A stretch of DNA of 64,000 nt. Origin: Paenarthrobacter sp. AR 02. Lineage in GTDB: Bacteria > Actinomycetota > Actinomycetes > Actinomycetales > Micrococcaceae. Below the pieces are notes generated by a model that was not told the DNA's origin, did no database searches, and was given only the letters and a program-made list of their open reading frames with translations. Position 1 is the stretch's first letter. Every line of letters starts with the position of its first letter. The stretch lies in NCBI RefSeq assembly GCF_021538675.1, contig NZ_JAJUKH010000007.1:1-64000 (forward strand). Direction: 5' to 3'. Position numbers and translations under genes: made by a program. This document shows, one piece after another, positions 41,785 through 50,069 of the stretch.

Positions 41785-43299
41785 CTACTTAACGTCCTCG
41801 TCGACCCAATCCATGGACTTGGTCACTGCCTTCTTCCAGAGCCGCAACTGGCGCTCCTGCTCTTCGGCGGGCAGCTGCGGCTCCCACCGCTTGTCTTCGC
41901 CCCAGTTTGCACTGAGCTCGCCGAGGTCGTTCCAGAAACCGACAGCGAGGCCTGCCGCGTACGCGGAACCGAGGGCCGTGGTTTCCACGACCTTCGGACG
42001 GACTACCGGGACGCCGAGGATGTCTGCCTGGAACTGCATGAGGGCATCGTTGGCGACCATGCCGCCGTCGACCTTCAACTCCGTGAGCGGGACGCCCGAG
42101 TCGGCGTTGACGGCGTCGAGGACTTCGCGAGTCTGGAAGGCTGTGGCTTCCAGGGCTGCGCGGGCGATGTGGCCCTTGTTGGCGAAACGCGTCAGGCCTA
42201 CGATCGCACCGCGGGCGTCTGCCCGCCAGTAGGGTGCAAAAAGGCCGGAGAACGCGGGGACGATGTATACGCCACCGTTGTCTTCCACTGCAGCGGCGAG
42301 TTCCTCGACCTCCGGGGCTGAACTGATCATGCCCAGGTTGTCGCGGAGCCACTGGATCAAGGAACCCGTGACGGCGATGGAGCCTTCCAGTGCGTAGTGC
42401 GGCTTGTTGTCGCCCAGCTTGTAGCCGAGGGTGGTGAGCAGGCCGTTCTTGGAGTGGACGATTTCCTCGCCGGTGTTGAAGATCAGGAAGCAACCGGTGC
42501 CGTAGGTGTTTTTCGCTTCGCCGGCTTGGAAGGCCGCCTGGCCGAAGGTTGCCGCCTGCTGGTCTCCGAGGATGCCCGCAACCGGGGTTTCGCGCAGCAG
42601 CTGCGAGGTGTGGACGTGCCCATAGACCTCGGAGGAGGACTTAATGGTGGGCATCATGGATGCCGGCACACCGAAGATGTCCAGGATTTCCTGGTCCCAC
42701 TGCAGTGTTTCGAGGTCCATGAACATGGTGCGTGAAGCGTTGGTGACGTCGGTGACGTGAACACCACCGTCGACGCCTCCGGTGAGGTTCCACAGAACCC
42801 ACGCGTCGGTGTTGCCGAAGAGGAGGTCTCCCGCTTCGGCACGTTCACGGGCACCGTCGACGTTGTCCAGGATCCATTTGATCTTGGTGCCGGAGAAGTA
42901 GGTGGCCAATGGCAGGCCGACCTTCTGCTTGAAGCGCTCCGGTCCCCCGTCCTTGCCGAGTTCGTCGACGATGGACTGGGTACGCGTGTCCTGCCAGACG
43001 ATGGCGTTGTAGACCGGCTCGCCGGTGTTCTTGTCCCAGACCACTGCGGTTTCGCGCTGGTTGGTAATGCCGACGGCGGCGATATCGTGCCGTGTCAGGT
43101 TCGCCTTGGACAGCGCGGAGCCGATGACCTCGCGGGTGTTGTTCCAGATCTCGACGGCGTTGTGCTCCACCCAGCCGGCCTGCGGGAAGATCTGCTCGTG
43201 CTCCATCTGGCCGGTGGACACGATGTTGCCCGAGTGGTCGAACACGATGGCCCGGGAGCTGGTGGTGCCCTGGTCAATGGCGATGACGTATTGGTTCAT
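41785..43299 (-). CDS. glpK: Glycerol kinase
   Basis: Phosphorylates glycerol to sn-glycerol-3-phosphate using ATP, trapping it in the cell. 504 residues, full length. The FGGY-kinase start is [21 protein letters not shown]. Later [27 protein letters not shown] and the ADP-binding [16 protein letters not shown] are seen. Third gene of glpD-glpF-glpK, 76 bases after glpF. Confidence 0.98.
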   Translation of the reverse strand: MNQYVIAIDQGTTSSRAIVFDHSGNIVSTGQMEHEQIFPQAGWVEHNAVEIWNNTREVIGSALSKANLTRHDIAAVGITNQRETAVVWDKNTGEPVYNAIVWQDTRTQSIVDELGKDGGPERFKQKVGLPLATYFSGTKIKWILDNVDGARERAEAGDLLFGNTDAWVLWNLTGGVDGGVHVTDVTNASRTMFMDLETLQWDQEILDIFGVPASMMPTIKSSSEVYGHVHTSQLLRETPVAGILGDQQAATFGQAAFQAGEAKNTYGTGCFLIFNTGEEIVHSKNGLLTTLGYKLGDNKPHYALEGSIAVTGSLIQWLRDNLGMISSAPEVEELAAAVEDNGGVYIVPAFSGLFAPYWRADARGAIVGLTRFANKGHIARAALEATAFQTREVLDAVNADSGVPLTELKVDGGMVANDALMQFQADILGVPVVRPKVVETTALGSAYAAGLAVGFWNDLGELSANWGEDKRWEPQLPAEEQERQLRLWKKAVTKSMDWVDEDVK

Positions 43300-43375
43300 G
43301 GTGACGTCCTTGTCTGTTGTTGGTTACTCAGTGGCGTTGTGAGGGTGTGCGTAGTGTGCGTCGATCAAAAGCGTT

Positions 43376-44128
43376 TTAGCCGGCAATGGCGGGCATGATG
43401 TCCGGGACCCACAGGGCCACGAGTCCGGCAAGTGCGCCACCGACCAGCGGTCCGACGACGGGAATCCAGGAGTAGGCCCAGTCGCTCGAGCCCTTGCCCC
43501 TGATGGGCAGGACGGCGTGTGCGATGCGGGGGCCAAGGTCACGTGCAGGGTTGATGGCGTAGCCGGTGGGACCACCCAGGGATACACCGATACCAACAAC
43601 AAGCAGCGCTACGGCCAGCGGGCCGAGGCCGGAAGGTGTGCCGCCGAAGGTCAGGATGACGAAGACCAGGACGAACGTGCCAATGATTTCGGTGATGAGG
43701 TTCCACGGGGTGGAGCGGATGGCCGGGCCGGTGGAGAAGGTTCCCAGCTTGTTCGCTGCCAGGGGCTCATCATCGAAGTGCTGCTTGTAAGCGAGCCAGC
43801 AGACAACGGCACCCAGGAAGGCGCCCAGCAGTTCGCCACCGAAGTACGTCAGGGTCGAGCCGAAGGTCACTGCCACATCCGGGGCGTACTCTTTGCTGCC
43901 TTTGACCAGCAGGCCCAGGGTGACGGCCGGGTTCAGGTGTGCACCGGACTTTGCGGCCACGAAAACGCCCGCGAAGACCGCAATACCCCAGCCCCACGTC
44001 ACCATTAAGAATCCACCGTTGTTGCCCTTGGTGCCTTTGAGCGCAACGTTTGCCACGACACCGCAACCCAGCAGGGTCAGCATCATGGTTCCGAATACTT
44101 CGGAAAGGAAAACAATTCCAAGAGACAT
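43376..44128 (-). CDS. glpF: Glycerol uptake facilitator (MIP/aquaporin family)
   Basis: Membrane channel for glycerol diffusion, 250 residues with six membrane segments. Both pore motifs are present: NPA in AHLNPAVTLGL and NPA in YAINPARDLGP; the Asp after the second motif is typical of glycerol channels. GAGGAG lies upstream of the ATG. Sits between glpD and glpK, so uptake, phosphorylation and oxidation are co-expressed. Confidence 0.96.
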   Translation of the reverse strand: MSLGIVFLSEVFGTMMLTLLGCGVVANVALKGTKGNNGGFLMVTWGWGIAVFAGVFVAAKSGAHLNPAVTLGLLVKGSKEYAPDVAVTFGSTLTYFGGELLGAFLGAVVCWLAYKQHFDDEPLAANKLGTFSTGPAIRSTPWNLITEIIGTFVLVFVILTFGGTPSGLGPLAVALLVVGIGVSLGGPTGYAINPARDLGPRIAHAVLPIRGKGSSDWAYSWIPVVGPLVGGALAGLVALWVPDIMPAIAG

Positions 44129-44182
44129 CTTTGACTCCTCATTTTTCTGTTGTCAGCCTCCTCGCGGGTGAGGGGGCTGTGT

Positions 44183-44211
44183 GGGGCGGTTCCGGTTTCC
44201 GGAACCGCCCC
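44183..44211 (-). terminator. Perfect 13-bp hairpin between glpD and glpF
   Basis: GGGGCGGTTCCGG (44183-44195), loop TTT, CCGGAACCGCCCC (44199-44211). It follows the glpD stop by 11 bases. No T-run follows on the minus strand. It may be a partial terminator or a stem that protects the glpD message. It would let glpD and glpFK levels differ. Confidence 0.6.
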
Positions 44212-44221
44212 GATGGTGGTT

Positions 44222-46006
44222 TCAGGCCACCAAGCTGTGCACGTCAACCTTGTGGAACCGTTGCAGTACTTCCTGGGCGTGGCGGATTTCCGCTTCACGG
44301 GCGGCGGCGTCCCAACCAAGTGGCTCAGCAAGCGCGGCAGCGATCTCGTTAAGCAGCTCCCCTGTTACCAGGCCGCGGAACGCAAGGGATGTCCGGCGGA
44401 TCAGGACGTCCACCAGGTGCCCGATCTGCTCGTGCTCTGCCATGAAGGCCAATTCGCGGACACTCAGTTCGCGGGTGGACCGCAACGGTGTGTCGTGTCC
44501 GGCATTCAGGTAATCGATGACGGCGTCGGCCCGTGTTCCGTAACGGGTCAGCAGGACAGCGACGCGGTCAGCGTCCAGGCCCGGCCCCATGTGCTTCTTG
44601 ATCCATTCCTGTTCACCCTGCTCGGTGGCGGGGAAGCCGGCACCGCCACCGATGGCGAGTTTCGCCGTCGAGACTTTGCGTTCCATGCCCAGTTCGCGAA
44701 GGACGTCATTGGTCATGTGCTCTGCAAGGGCGCGGAATGTGGTCCACTTTCCACCGACCAGGCTAAGTACGACGGCGGCCTTACCGCCTGGCGTTGTCAC
44801 AGCGTCGCTGCCCGTGCGGACGCTGCGTTCGATCCTGTAGTCGCGGGAGACGAAGCCGGGCTGCGTGGCGTCGTGGCGGGGCAGCGGACGGACGCCGGCG
44901 AAGCTGTACACGATCTGTTCGCGTTCGACCTTGATGGTGGGGAACACGTGGCCGACGAGGTCGAAGAAGTAGTCGATCTCCTCTTCGGTGCACACGGCGT
45001 CTTCTGACATGTCCGCATCCACGTCCGTGGTTCCGACCAGCACGCGGTCTCCCATGGGGTAGATCAGGACGATGCGGCCATCGGTGTGTTCAAAGAAGAT
45101 CTCCCTGCCATTGCAGGCGGCGAGCAGTTCGGGGTGGTCCAGGACAATGTGGGATCCCTTGGTGCCGCCCATGAATTTGCTGACGGCACCCATGGCCTGG
45201 TTGGTGAGGTCCACCCATGCGCCTGTGGTGTTGACGATGACGTCGGCCTGGAAGTCGAACTCCTTGCCGGTCAGTTCGTCGCGGAGCCGCACCCCGTCCG
45301 TGCCCATGGAAACGAGCGAGACGTAGTTGCTGGCGCGGGCGCTTCCACCGGGGAGTCCGCCTCCACGGCCTGCCTTTTCGCCATCCTGGAGGACGTCCAG
45401 GGTCAGGCGTTCGGGGTTGTGCACGGATGCGTCGAAGTACGTTGCAGCGTACTTGATGCCGGAGTGCAGCTTCGGAAGTTCGGCGAGGGCCTTGGTGCGG
45501 CCCCGGAACTGGTGCCGCGGAACACTTCCACCGTCGCGGGAGAAGAAGTCGTACATGCTCAGGCCCACCTTGATGAGGAACGCACCACGTTCCTTCGGCT
45601 TGCCCTGCTTGTGGGTCAGGAAGCGCATGGGGGCCGACAGGATTCCGGAGAAGGTGCTGAAGATCGGGATGGTTGTCTGCAACGGTTTGACGTAGTGCGG
45701 CGCGATCCGCAGGAGCCGGTTTCGCTCCACTACCGATTCCTGGACAAGGCGGAACTCGCCGTTTTCGAGGTAACGGATGCCACCGTGGATCATGTGGGAC
45801 GAGGCACCGCTGGCACCCTGGCAGTAGTCGCCACGTTCAACAAGTGCCACATCGACGCCCTGCAGGGCGAGGTCACGGAACGTACCCACGCCGTTGATGC
45901 CACCGCCGATGATGAGTACCTTCGCCGAGGGCCGCTCCTGCAGTGCAACGACGGAGTCGCGCTGCTGTGCGTGCTGTGAGGTACCGGAAATCCTGTTGTG
46001 TCCCAA
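44222..46006 (-). CDS. glpD: FAD-dependent glycerol-3-phosphate dehydrogenase
   Basis: Membrane-associated enzyme oxidising glycerol-3-phosphate to dihydroxyacetone phosphate and feeding quinone. 594 residues from a TTG with AAGGGAG about five bases upstream. The N-terminal FAD motif is VLIIGGGINGVGT. ASGASSHMIHGGIRYL is the family signature. The C-terminal DAO_C helical domain is present. First gene of the glp operon. The likely operator at 46102-46115 lies between it and the divergent regulator. Confidence 0.96.
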   Translation of the reverse strand: MGHNRISGTSQHAQQRDSVVALQERPSAKVLIIGGGINGVGTFRDLALQGVDVALVERGDYCQGASGASSHMIHGGIRYLENGEFRLVQESVVERNRLLRIAPHYVKPLQTTIPIFSTFSGILSAPMRFLTHKQGKPKERGAFLIKVGLSMYDFFSRDGGSVPRHQFRGRTKALAELPKLHSGIKYAATYFDASVHNPERLTLDVLQDGEKAGRGGGLPGGSARASNYVSLVSMGTDGVRLRDELTGKEFDFQADVIVNTTGAWVDLTNQAMGAVSKFMGGTKGSHIVLDHPELLAACNGREIFFEHTDGRIVLIYPMGDRVLVGTTDVDADMSEDAVCTEEEIDYFFDLVGHVFPTIKVEREQIVYSFAGVRPLPRHDATQPGFVSRDYRIERSVRTGSDAVTTPGGKAAVVLSLVGGKWTTFRALAEHMTNDVLRELGMERKVSTAKLAIGGGAGFPATEQGEQEWIKKHMGPGLDADRVAVLLTRYGTRADAVIDYLNAGHDTPLRSTRELSVRELAFMAEHEQIGHLVDVLIRRTSLAFRGLVTGELLNEIAAALAEPLGWDAAAREAEIRHAQEVLQRFHKVDVHSLVA

Positions 46007-46089
46007 AACTGCTCCCTTGGGCTTGGTTCGTGCGCCGCGCCACTCGCTGCTGCACCGTTCACCACTAATCTTGCGAAGGTGGAAAATGG

Positions 46090-46115
46090 AGTCAAGCTAT
46101 TTGCACAAACGTGCA
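46090..46115. promoter_or_regulatory. Likely glpD promoter box and operator
   Basis: A TTGACT (-35-like, minus strand, 46090-46095) is followed toward glpD by a weak -10. Just upstream lies the inverted repeat TGCAC-AAAC-GTGCA (46102-46115). The position in the divergent glpD/regulator gap suggests the regulator binds here and controls both genes. Binding is inferred, not shown. Confidence 0.5.
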
Positions 46116-46128
46116 GTAAGGAAATGAG

Positions 46129-47091
46129 ATGGCACGATCACGTCACTCGGATGCGCTCCGGGCTGCACAAATGTATTACCTGCAGGACCTGACCATGGAT
46201 GCGATTGCCCGCGAGCTGCGGACCTCACGATCCACGGTGTCACGGCTGCTCTCCTCTGCGCGGGAAACGGGCCTCGTGCAGGTACAGATCCGCAGCCCGT
46301 TCGACACGGGCCCGGAGCTGGAAAGCCAGATCAGGAACCAATACGGAGTGGACGTTCACGTCGTGCCGGTGCTGGACACCCTCAATGAAGCCGAGACGTT
46401 GGACCGTGTAGCCATGCAGGCAGCGCGAACCATTGGCCCCCTGGTGGATTCGAACGCCATCATCGGGGTGGCCTGGGGTGCGACCCTCAGTGCAGTCAGC
46501 CGCCACCTGACCCGCAAGGTGACCCACGACAGCATCGTGGTCCAACTTAATGGGGCCGGAAACATGCAAACCACGGGCATCACGTACGCCAGCGACATCA
46601 TGCGTCGCTTCGGCAGCGCCTACGGAGCACGGGTGGAGCAGTTCCCGGTGCCCGCCTTCTTTGATCACGCCTCCACCAAGACAGCTATGTGGAATGAACG
46701 CAGCGTTCAACGCATCCTCGATTTGCAGGCACGGATGAGCATTGCGATCTTCGGCGTCGGCTCTGTCGATTCCGATTACCCCAGCCACGTCTACGCCGGC
46801 GGATACCTCGATGAACACGACCTCAGCATGCTGGCTGCCGATGACGTTGTGGGTGACGTCGCTACAGTGTTTTTCCGGAGCGACGGTTCCTCCGACGGCA
46901 TCACCTTGAACGAACGTTCCACGGGGCCGGGCCACGAGCAGCTGCGTCAGGTCAGGCGCCGGATTTGTGTCGTGTCAGGCGCCTCCAAGATCAACGGGCT
47001 CCAGGGTGCCCTGGCGGCAGGACTGGCCACCGACCTGATCCTGGACGAAGCCTCCGCCCGGCGCCTGGTGAGTTTCAACGGCCATGCCTGA
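46129..47091 (+). CDS. SorC/DeoR-family sugar-binding transcriptional regulator
   Basis: 320 residues. The N-terminal helix-turn-helix (about 15-50) contains MDAIARELRTSRSTVSRLLSSA. The rest is a SorC-type effector domain (about 60-315), with GVAWGATLSAVSRHL and IFGVGSVDSDY. Such domains bind phosphorylated sugars or polyols. AAGGA lies seven bases before the ATG. Divergent from glpD, so it probably senses glycerol or glycerol-3-phosphate and controls the glp operon; this is inference from position. Confidence 0.9.
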   Translation: MARSRHSDALRAAQMYYLQDLTMDAIARELRTSRSTVSRLLSSARETGLVQVQIRSPFDTGPELESQIRNQYGVDVHVVPVLDTLNEAETLDRVAMQAARTIGPLVDSNAIIGVAWGATLSAVSRHLTRKVTHDSIVVQLNGAGNMQTTGITYASDIMRRFGSAYGARVEQFPVPAFFDHASTKTAMWNERSVQRILDLQARMSIAIFGVGSVDSDYPSHVYAGGYLDEHDLSMLAADDVVGDVATVFFRSDGSSDGITLNERSTGPGHEQLRQVRRRICVVSGASKINGLQGALAAGLATDLILDEASARRLVSFNGHA

Positions 47092-47124
47092 AGAAATTGC
47101 TTCCGGATGGGTAGAGTCGTTGCT

Positions 47125-48021
47125 ATGAGATCCTCCTCCAAGCTGACATCGGGCCGGCTGGCACTTAACAACGGCGTACAGATGGAACGCCTGGGATTCG
47201 GACTCTATAAGGTCCCGCCCCATGACGCTGACACCTTGGTTGCCACGGCACTCGGGGAAGGGTACAGGCGCTTCGACACTGCCGCGATGTACGGCAACGA
47301 GGTAGGCGTTGGCCGCGGAATCGGGGCAGCCATCGGCGATGCCGCTGCAGCCCGCAGTGCCACTGGCGGTTCCGGGGAAGCCATACATGGCCTCTCCCGC
47401 GAAGACCTGTTCGTAACAACGAAGGTCTGGAACGATGACCAAGGCTACGACTCGACACTCCGGGCTTTCGACACCTCCATCTCCAATCTGGGGCTGGACT
47501 ACGTGGACCTCTACCTGATCCATTGGCCCTGTGCCGGCCGGGGGTTGTTTACCGAGACCTACAAAGCGATGGAAACCCTGTACCGCGAAGGCAAAGTCAG
47601 GGCCATTGGCGTATCCAACTTCCAACCCGGACACCTTGAAGTACTTATGGACAAGGCAGAGGTTGTTCCGGCGGTCAACCAGATCGAGCTGCACCCGTGG
47701 CTGCAGCAGACCAGGCTCAGGACCCTGCATGAACAGCTGGGGATCGCCACGGAGGCCTGGAGCCCACTGGGTCGCGGGCAGGTCCTGGCCGACCCCGCCA
47801 TTGTTTCCCTGGCGGAAAAATATCACCGGACCCCGGCACAGATCATTCTCCGCTGGCACCTCCAGCTGGGAAACCTGGTCATCCCGAAGGCAAGTTCTCC
47901 CGGCCGGATCAAGGAGAACATTGCCGTCTTCGACTTTGAACTGGACACCGCCGACATTGAACGCATGGCAGAACTCGAGCGGCACCACCGGACGGGTTCG
48001 CACCCGGACAACGTGAACTAG
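47125..48021 (+). CDS. Aldo/keto reductase
   Basis: NADPH-dependent carbonyl reductase of the AKR5-like group, about 298 residues. The catalytic tetrad is visible: Asp in RFDTAAMYGNE with its Tyr, Lys in FVTTKVWND and His in LIHWPCAG. The cofactor region is PKASSPGRIKEN near the C terminus. An ATG at 47107 is also in frame; neither start has a strong ribosome site. Similar to 2,5-diketo-gluconate reductases; the substrate is unknown. First of three same-strand genes. Confidence 0.9.
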   Translation: MRSSSKLTSGRLALNNGVQMERLGFGLYKVPPHDADTLVATALGEGYRRFDTAAMYGNEVGVGRGIGAAIGDAAAARSATGGSGEAIHGLSREDLFVTTKVWNDDQGYDSTLRAFDTSISNLGLDYVDLYLIHWPCAGRGLFTETYKAMETLYREGKVRAIGVSNFQPGHLEVLMDKAEVVPAVNQIELHPWLQQTRLRTLHEQLGIATEAWSPLGRGQVLADPAIVSLAEKYHRTPAQIILRWHLQLGNLVIPKASSPGRIKENIAVFDFELDTADIERMAELERHHRTGSHPDNVN

Positions 48022-48031
48022 GACTATCCGT

Positions 48032-48976
48032 ATGGAAAAAGTGGACACCTCGCAATCGCCTGACGGTGCCCAGGCCCCCGACAAGTTCTTCAGCGCGTCC
48101 TTGCCCGGGCGGACACACGCCTCGGATGTCGATGTGGACGGCAGCAATATCGCGTATTGGACCTATGAGCCCGTGTCCGTCACGGCTGCAACCCGCACCA
48201 TCCTGGTCATCCACGGTTTCCGGGGCGACCACCACGGGTTGCTTCGCGTCGCCGACCAGCTCCCCGAAATGCGCATCATCATGCCGGACCTTCCGGCCTT
48301 CGGCAGCTCGGAACCCTTCGTTGGCGACGAGCACAGCGTGGAACGCTACGGCCGGTTCATCTCCAGCTTCATGGCAGCGATCGGCCTCGGCCCCAAGACA
48401 GTACTGCTGGGGCACTCCTTCGGTTCCATCGTGGCCAGCCACTTCGCAGCAGCGCACCCGGGATCCATCTATCCCCTGATTCTGGTCAACCCCATTGCCG
48501 CGCCGGCACTCGAAGGCCCCAAAGGCATCATGACCAAACTGGCTGTGTTGTACTACCAACTCTCGGCAAGGCTCCCCCGCCCCCTGGGGCTGGCCGTACT
48601 CCGCAACCGGGCGATCGTACGCATTATGAGCATCACCATGGCCAAAACCAAGGACAAGAACCTGCGCCGGTTCATCCACGCACAGCATGATGCCTATTTC
48701 AGTGCCTTCGCCGACCGGAACAGCCTGCTCGAATCCTTCAAGGCCTCGGTCTCAGGCAACGTAGCAGAGGTCGCCGAACGGCTGGCCCTCCCGGTTCTCC
48801 TCATCGCCGGCGAAAAAGATGAGATCGCCACCCTTCCCAACCAGCACAAACTGATGAAGCGACTGCCCGACGGAACCCTGGAAGTGATTCCCGGCGTCGG
48901 GCACCTCATCCATTACGAGACGCCGGCCCCGGCCGCAGCAGCCATCCGCACCTTCCTGGAGGAACATCCCGCGTGA
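48032..48976 (+). CDS. Alpha/beta fold hydrolase
   Basis: 314 residues. Oxyanion motif VIHGFRGDHHG, nucleophile elbow LGHSFGSIVA (Ser), and C-terminal VGHLIHYETP with the catalytic His. A cap domain lies between about 185 and 245. AGGA lies eight bases before the ATG. It begins 10 bases after the aldo/keto reductase stop and overlaps the glycosyltransferase by four bases (GTGA), so the three form an operon. Substrate not evident. Confidence 0.87.
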   Translation: MEKVDTSQSPDGAQAPDKFFSASLPGRTHASDVDVDGSNIAYWTYEPVSVTAATRTILVIHGFRGDHHGLLRVADQLPEMRIIMPDLPAFGSSEPFVGDEHSVERYGRFISSFMAAIGLGPKTVLLGHSFGSIVASHFAAAHPGSIYPLILVNPIAAPALEGPKGIMTKLAVLYYQLSARLPRPLGLAVLRNRAIVRIMSITMAKTKDKNLRRFIHAQHDAYFSAFADRNSLLESFKASVSGNVAEVAERLALPVLLIAGEKDEIATLPNQHKLMKRLPDGTLEVIPGVGHLIHYETPAPAAAAIRTFLEEHPA

Positions 48977-50055
48977 AAATCGTCATCGACGCCCGCTTTA
49001 CCCGAACGGACCACCACGATGGCATCAGCCGCTACGGTTCCAGCCTCATAGCAGCGACATCCAAGATCGCGGATGTGACCATGCTGATCAGCGACAAGCG
49101 CCAGCTCGCCCTGCTGCCGGATGTTCCCTACGTGCTGATCAACAGCCCCCTCTCCCCACTGGAGCTGTTTGTTGCCCGCAAAGTCAACCCGCTGGGCGCA
49201 GACGTCGTAGTCTGCCCCATGCAAACCATGGGTACCCTGGGGCGGCGGTATGGCTTGGTCCTGACATTGCATGACCTCATCTACTACGAGCACCCCACGC
49301 CCCCCGGTTTCCTGCCGGCTCCCGTCCGCTTGCTGTGGCGGCTCTACCACAAGGCATTTTGGCCGCAGCGTTTCCTCCTGAACCGTGCCGATGTTGTGGC
49401 CACCATCAGCCAGACGACCCGCGCCCTCATGGCCAAGTACGCACTGACGCAACGGCCGGTGCGCATAGTGGGCAACGCCCCCCAGCCCGGCCAGACACCC
49501 CGCGATCCTGCTGCGGGCGCTGACAAGACGCTGCTGTACATGGGGTCGTTCATGCCGTACAAGAACGTGGAAACGATGATCCGGGGCATGGCCGGGCTGC
49601 CGGACTTCACCCTCCACCTGCTCAGCCGGATCACTCCGGAACGCAAAGCGGAACTGGAAGCGATGGTTCCGCAAGGAGCCAAGGTAGAGTTCCACAACGG
49701 CGTCACGGACGCCCAATACGACGAACTCCTTGTCCGGGCCACCGCGCTTATCAGCCTTTCCCGTGCAGAGGGCTATGGCTTGCCGCTGGTGGAGGCGATG
49801 GCGCTGGGAACACCCGTGATCGCCAGCGACATCCCGATTTTCCGTGAAGTAGGCGGCGATGCCGTGAGCTACGTGAACCCGGATTCTGCATCTGAATTCG
49901 CAGCCGCCGTCACGGCCTTGGCTGAGGATTCCCTCTGGCAGGAGCGCTCCGTGCGGTCAGTGGAGCGTGCGGCAGAATTCAACTGGGACGAGTCGGCACG
50001 GCAACTCCTTGCAGCAGCCGAGGAAGTAATGGCCCTGCGGAAACGCAGAGGCTGA
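48973..50055 (+). CDS. Glycosyltransferase family 4 (GT-B fold)
   Basis: 360 residues starting with GTG, coupled to the hydrolase before it. The N-terminal half resembles a Glyco_transf_4 acceptor domain with LTLHDLIYYEHP. The C-terminal donor domain has MGSFMPYKNVETMI and the E-x7-E motif EGYGLPLVEAMALGTPVIAS. These retaining enzymes use nucleotide-sugar or lipid-linked donors for envelope glycolipids or polysaccharides. Donor and acceptor are unknown. Converges on priA. Confidence 0.92.
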   Translation: MKIVIDARFTRTDHHDGISRYGSSLIAATSKIADVTMLISDKRQLALLPDVPYVLINSPLSPLELFVARKVNPLGADVVVCPMQTMGTLGRRYGLVLTLHDLIYYEHPTPPGFLPAPVRLLWRLYHKAFWPQRFLLNRADVVATISQTTRALMAKYALTQRPVRIVGNAPQPGQTPRDPAAGADKTLLYMGSFMPYKNVETMIRGMAGLPDFTLHLLSRITPERKAELEAMVPQGAKVEFHNGVTDAQYDELLVRATALISLSRAEGYGLPLVEAMALGTPVIASDIPIFREVGGDAVSYVNPDSASEFAAAVTALAEDSLWQERSVRSVERAAEFNWDESARQLLAAAEEVMALRKRRG

Positions 50056-50069
50056 CGCGCACGCGCCGG

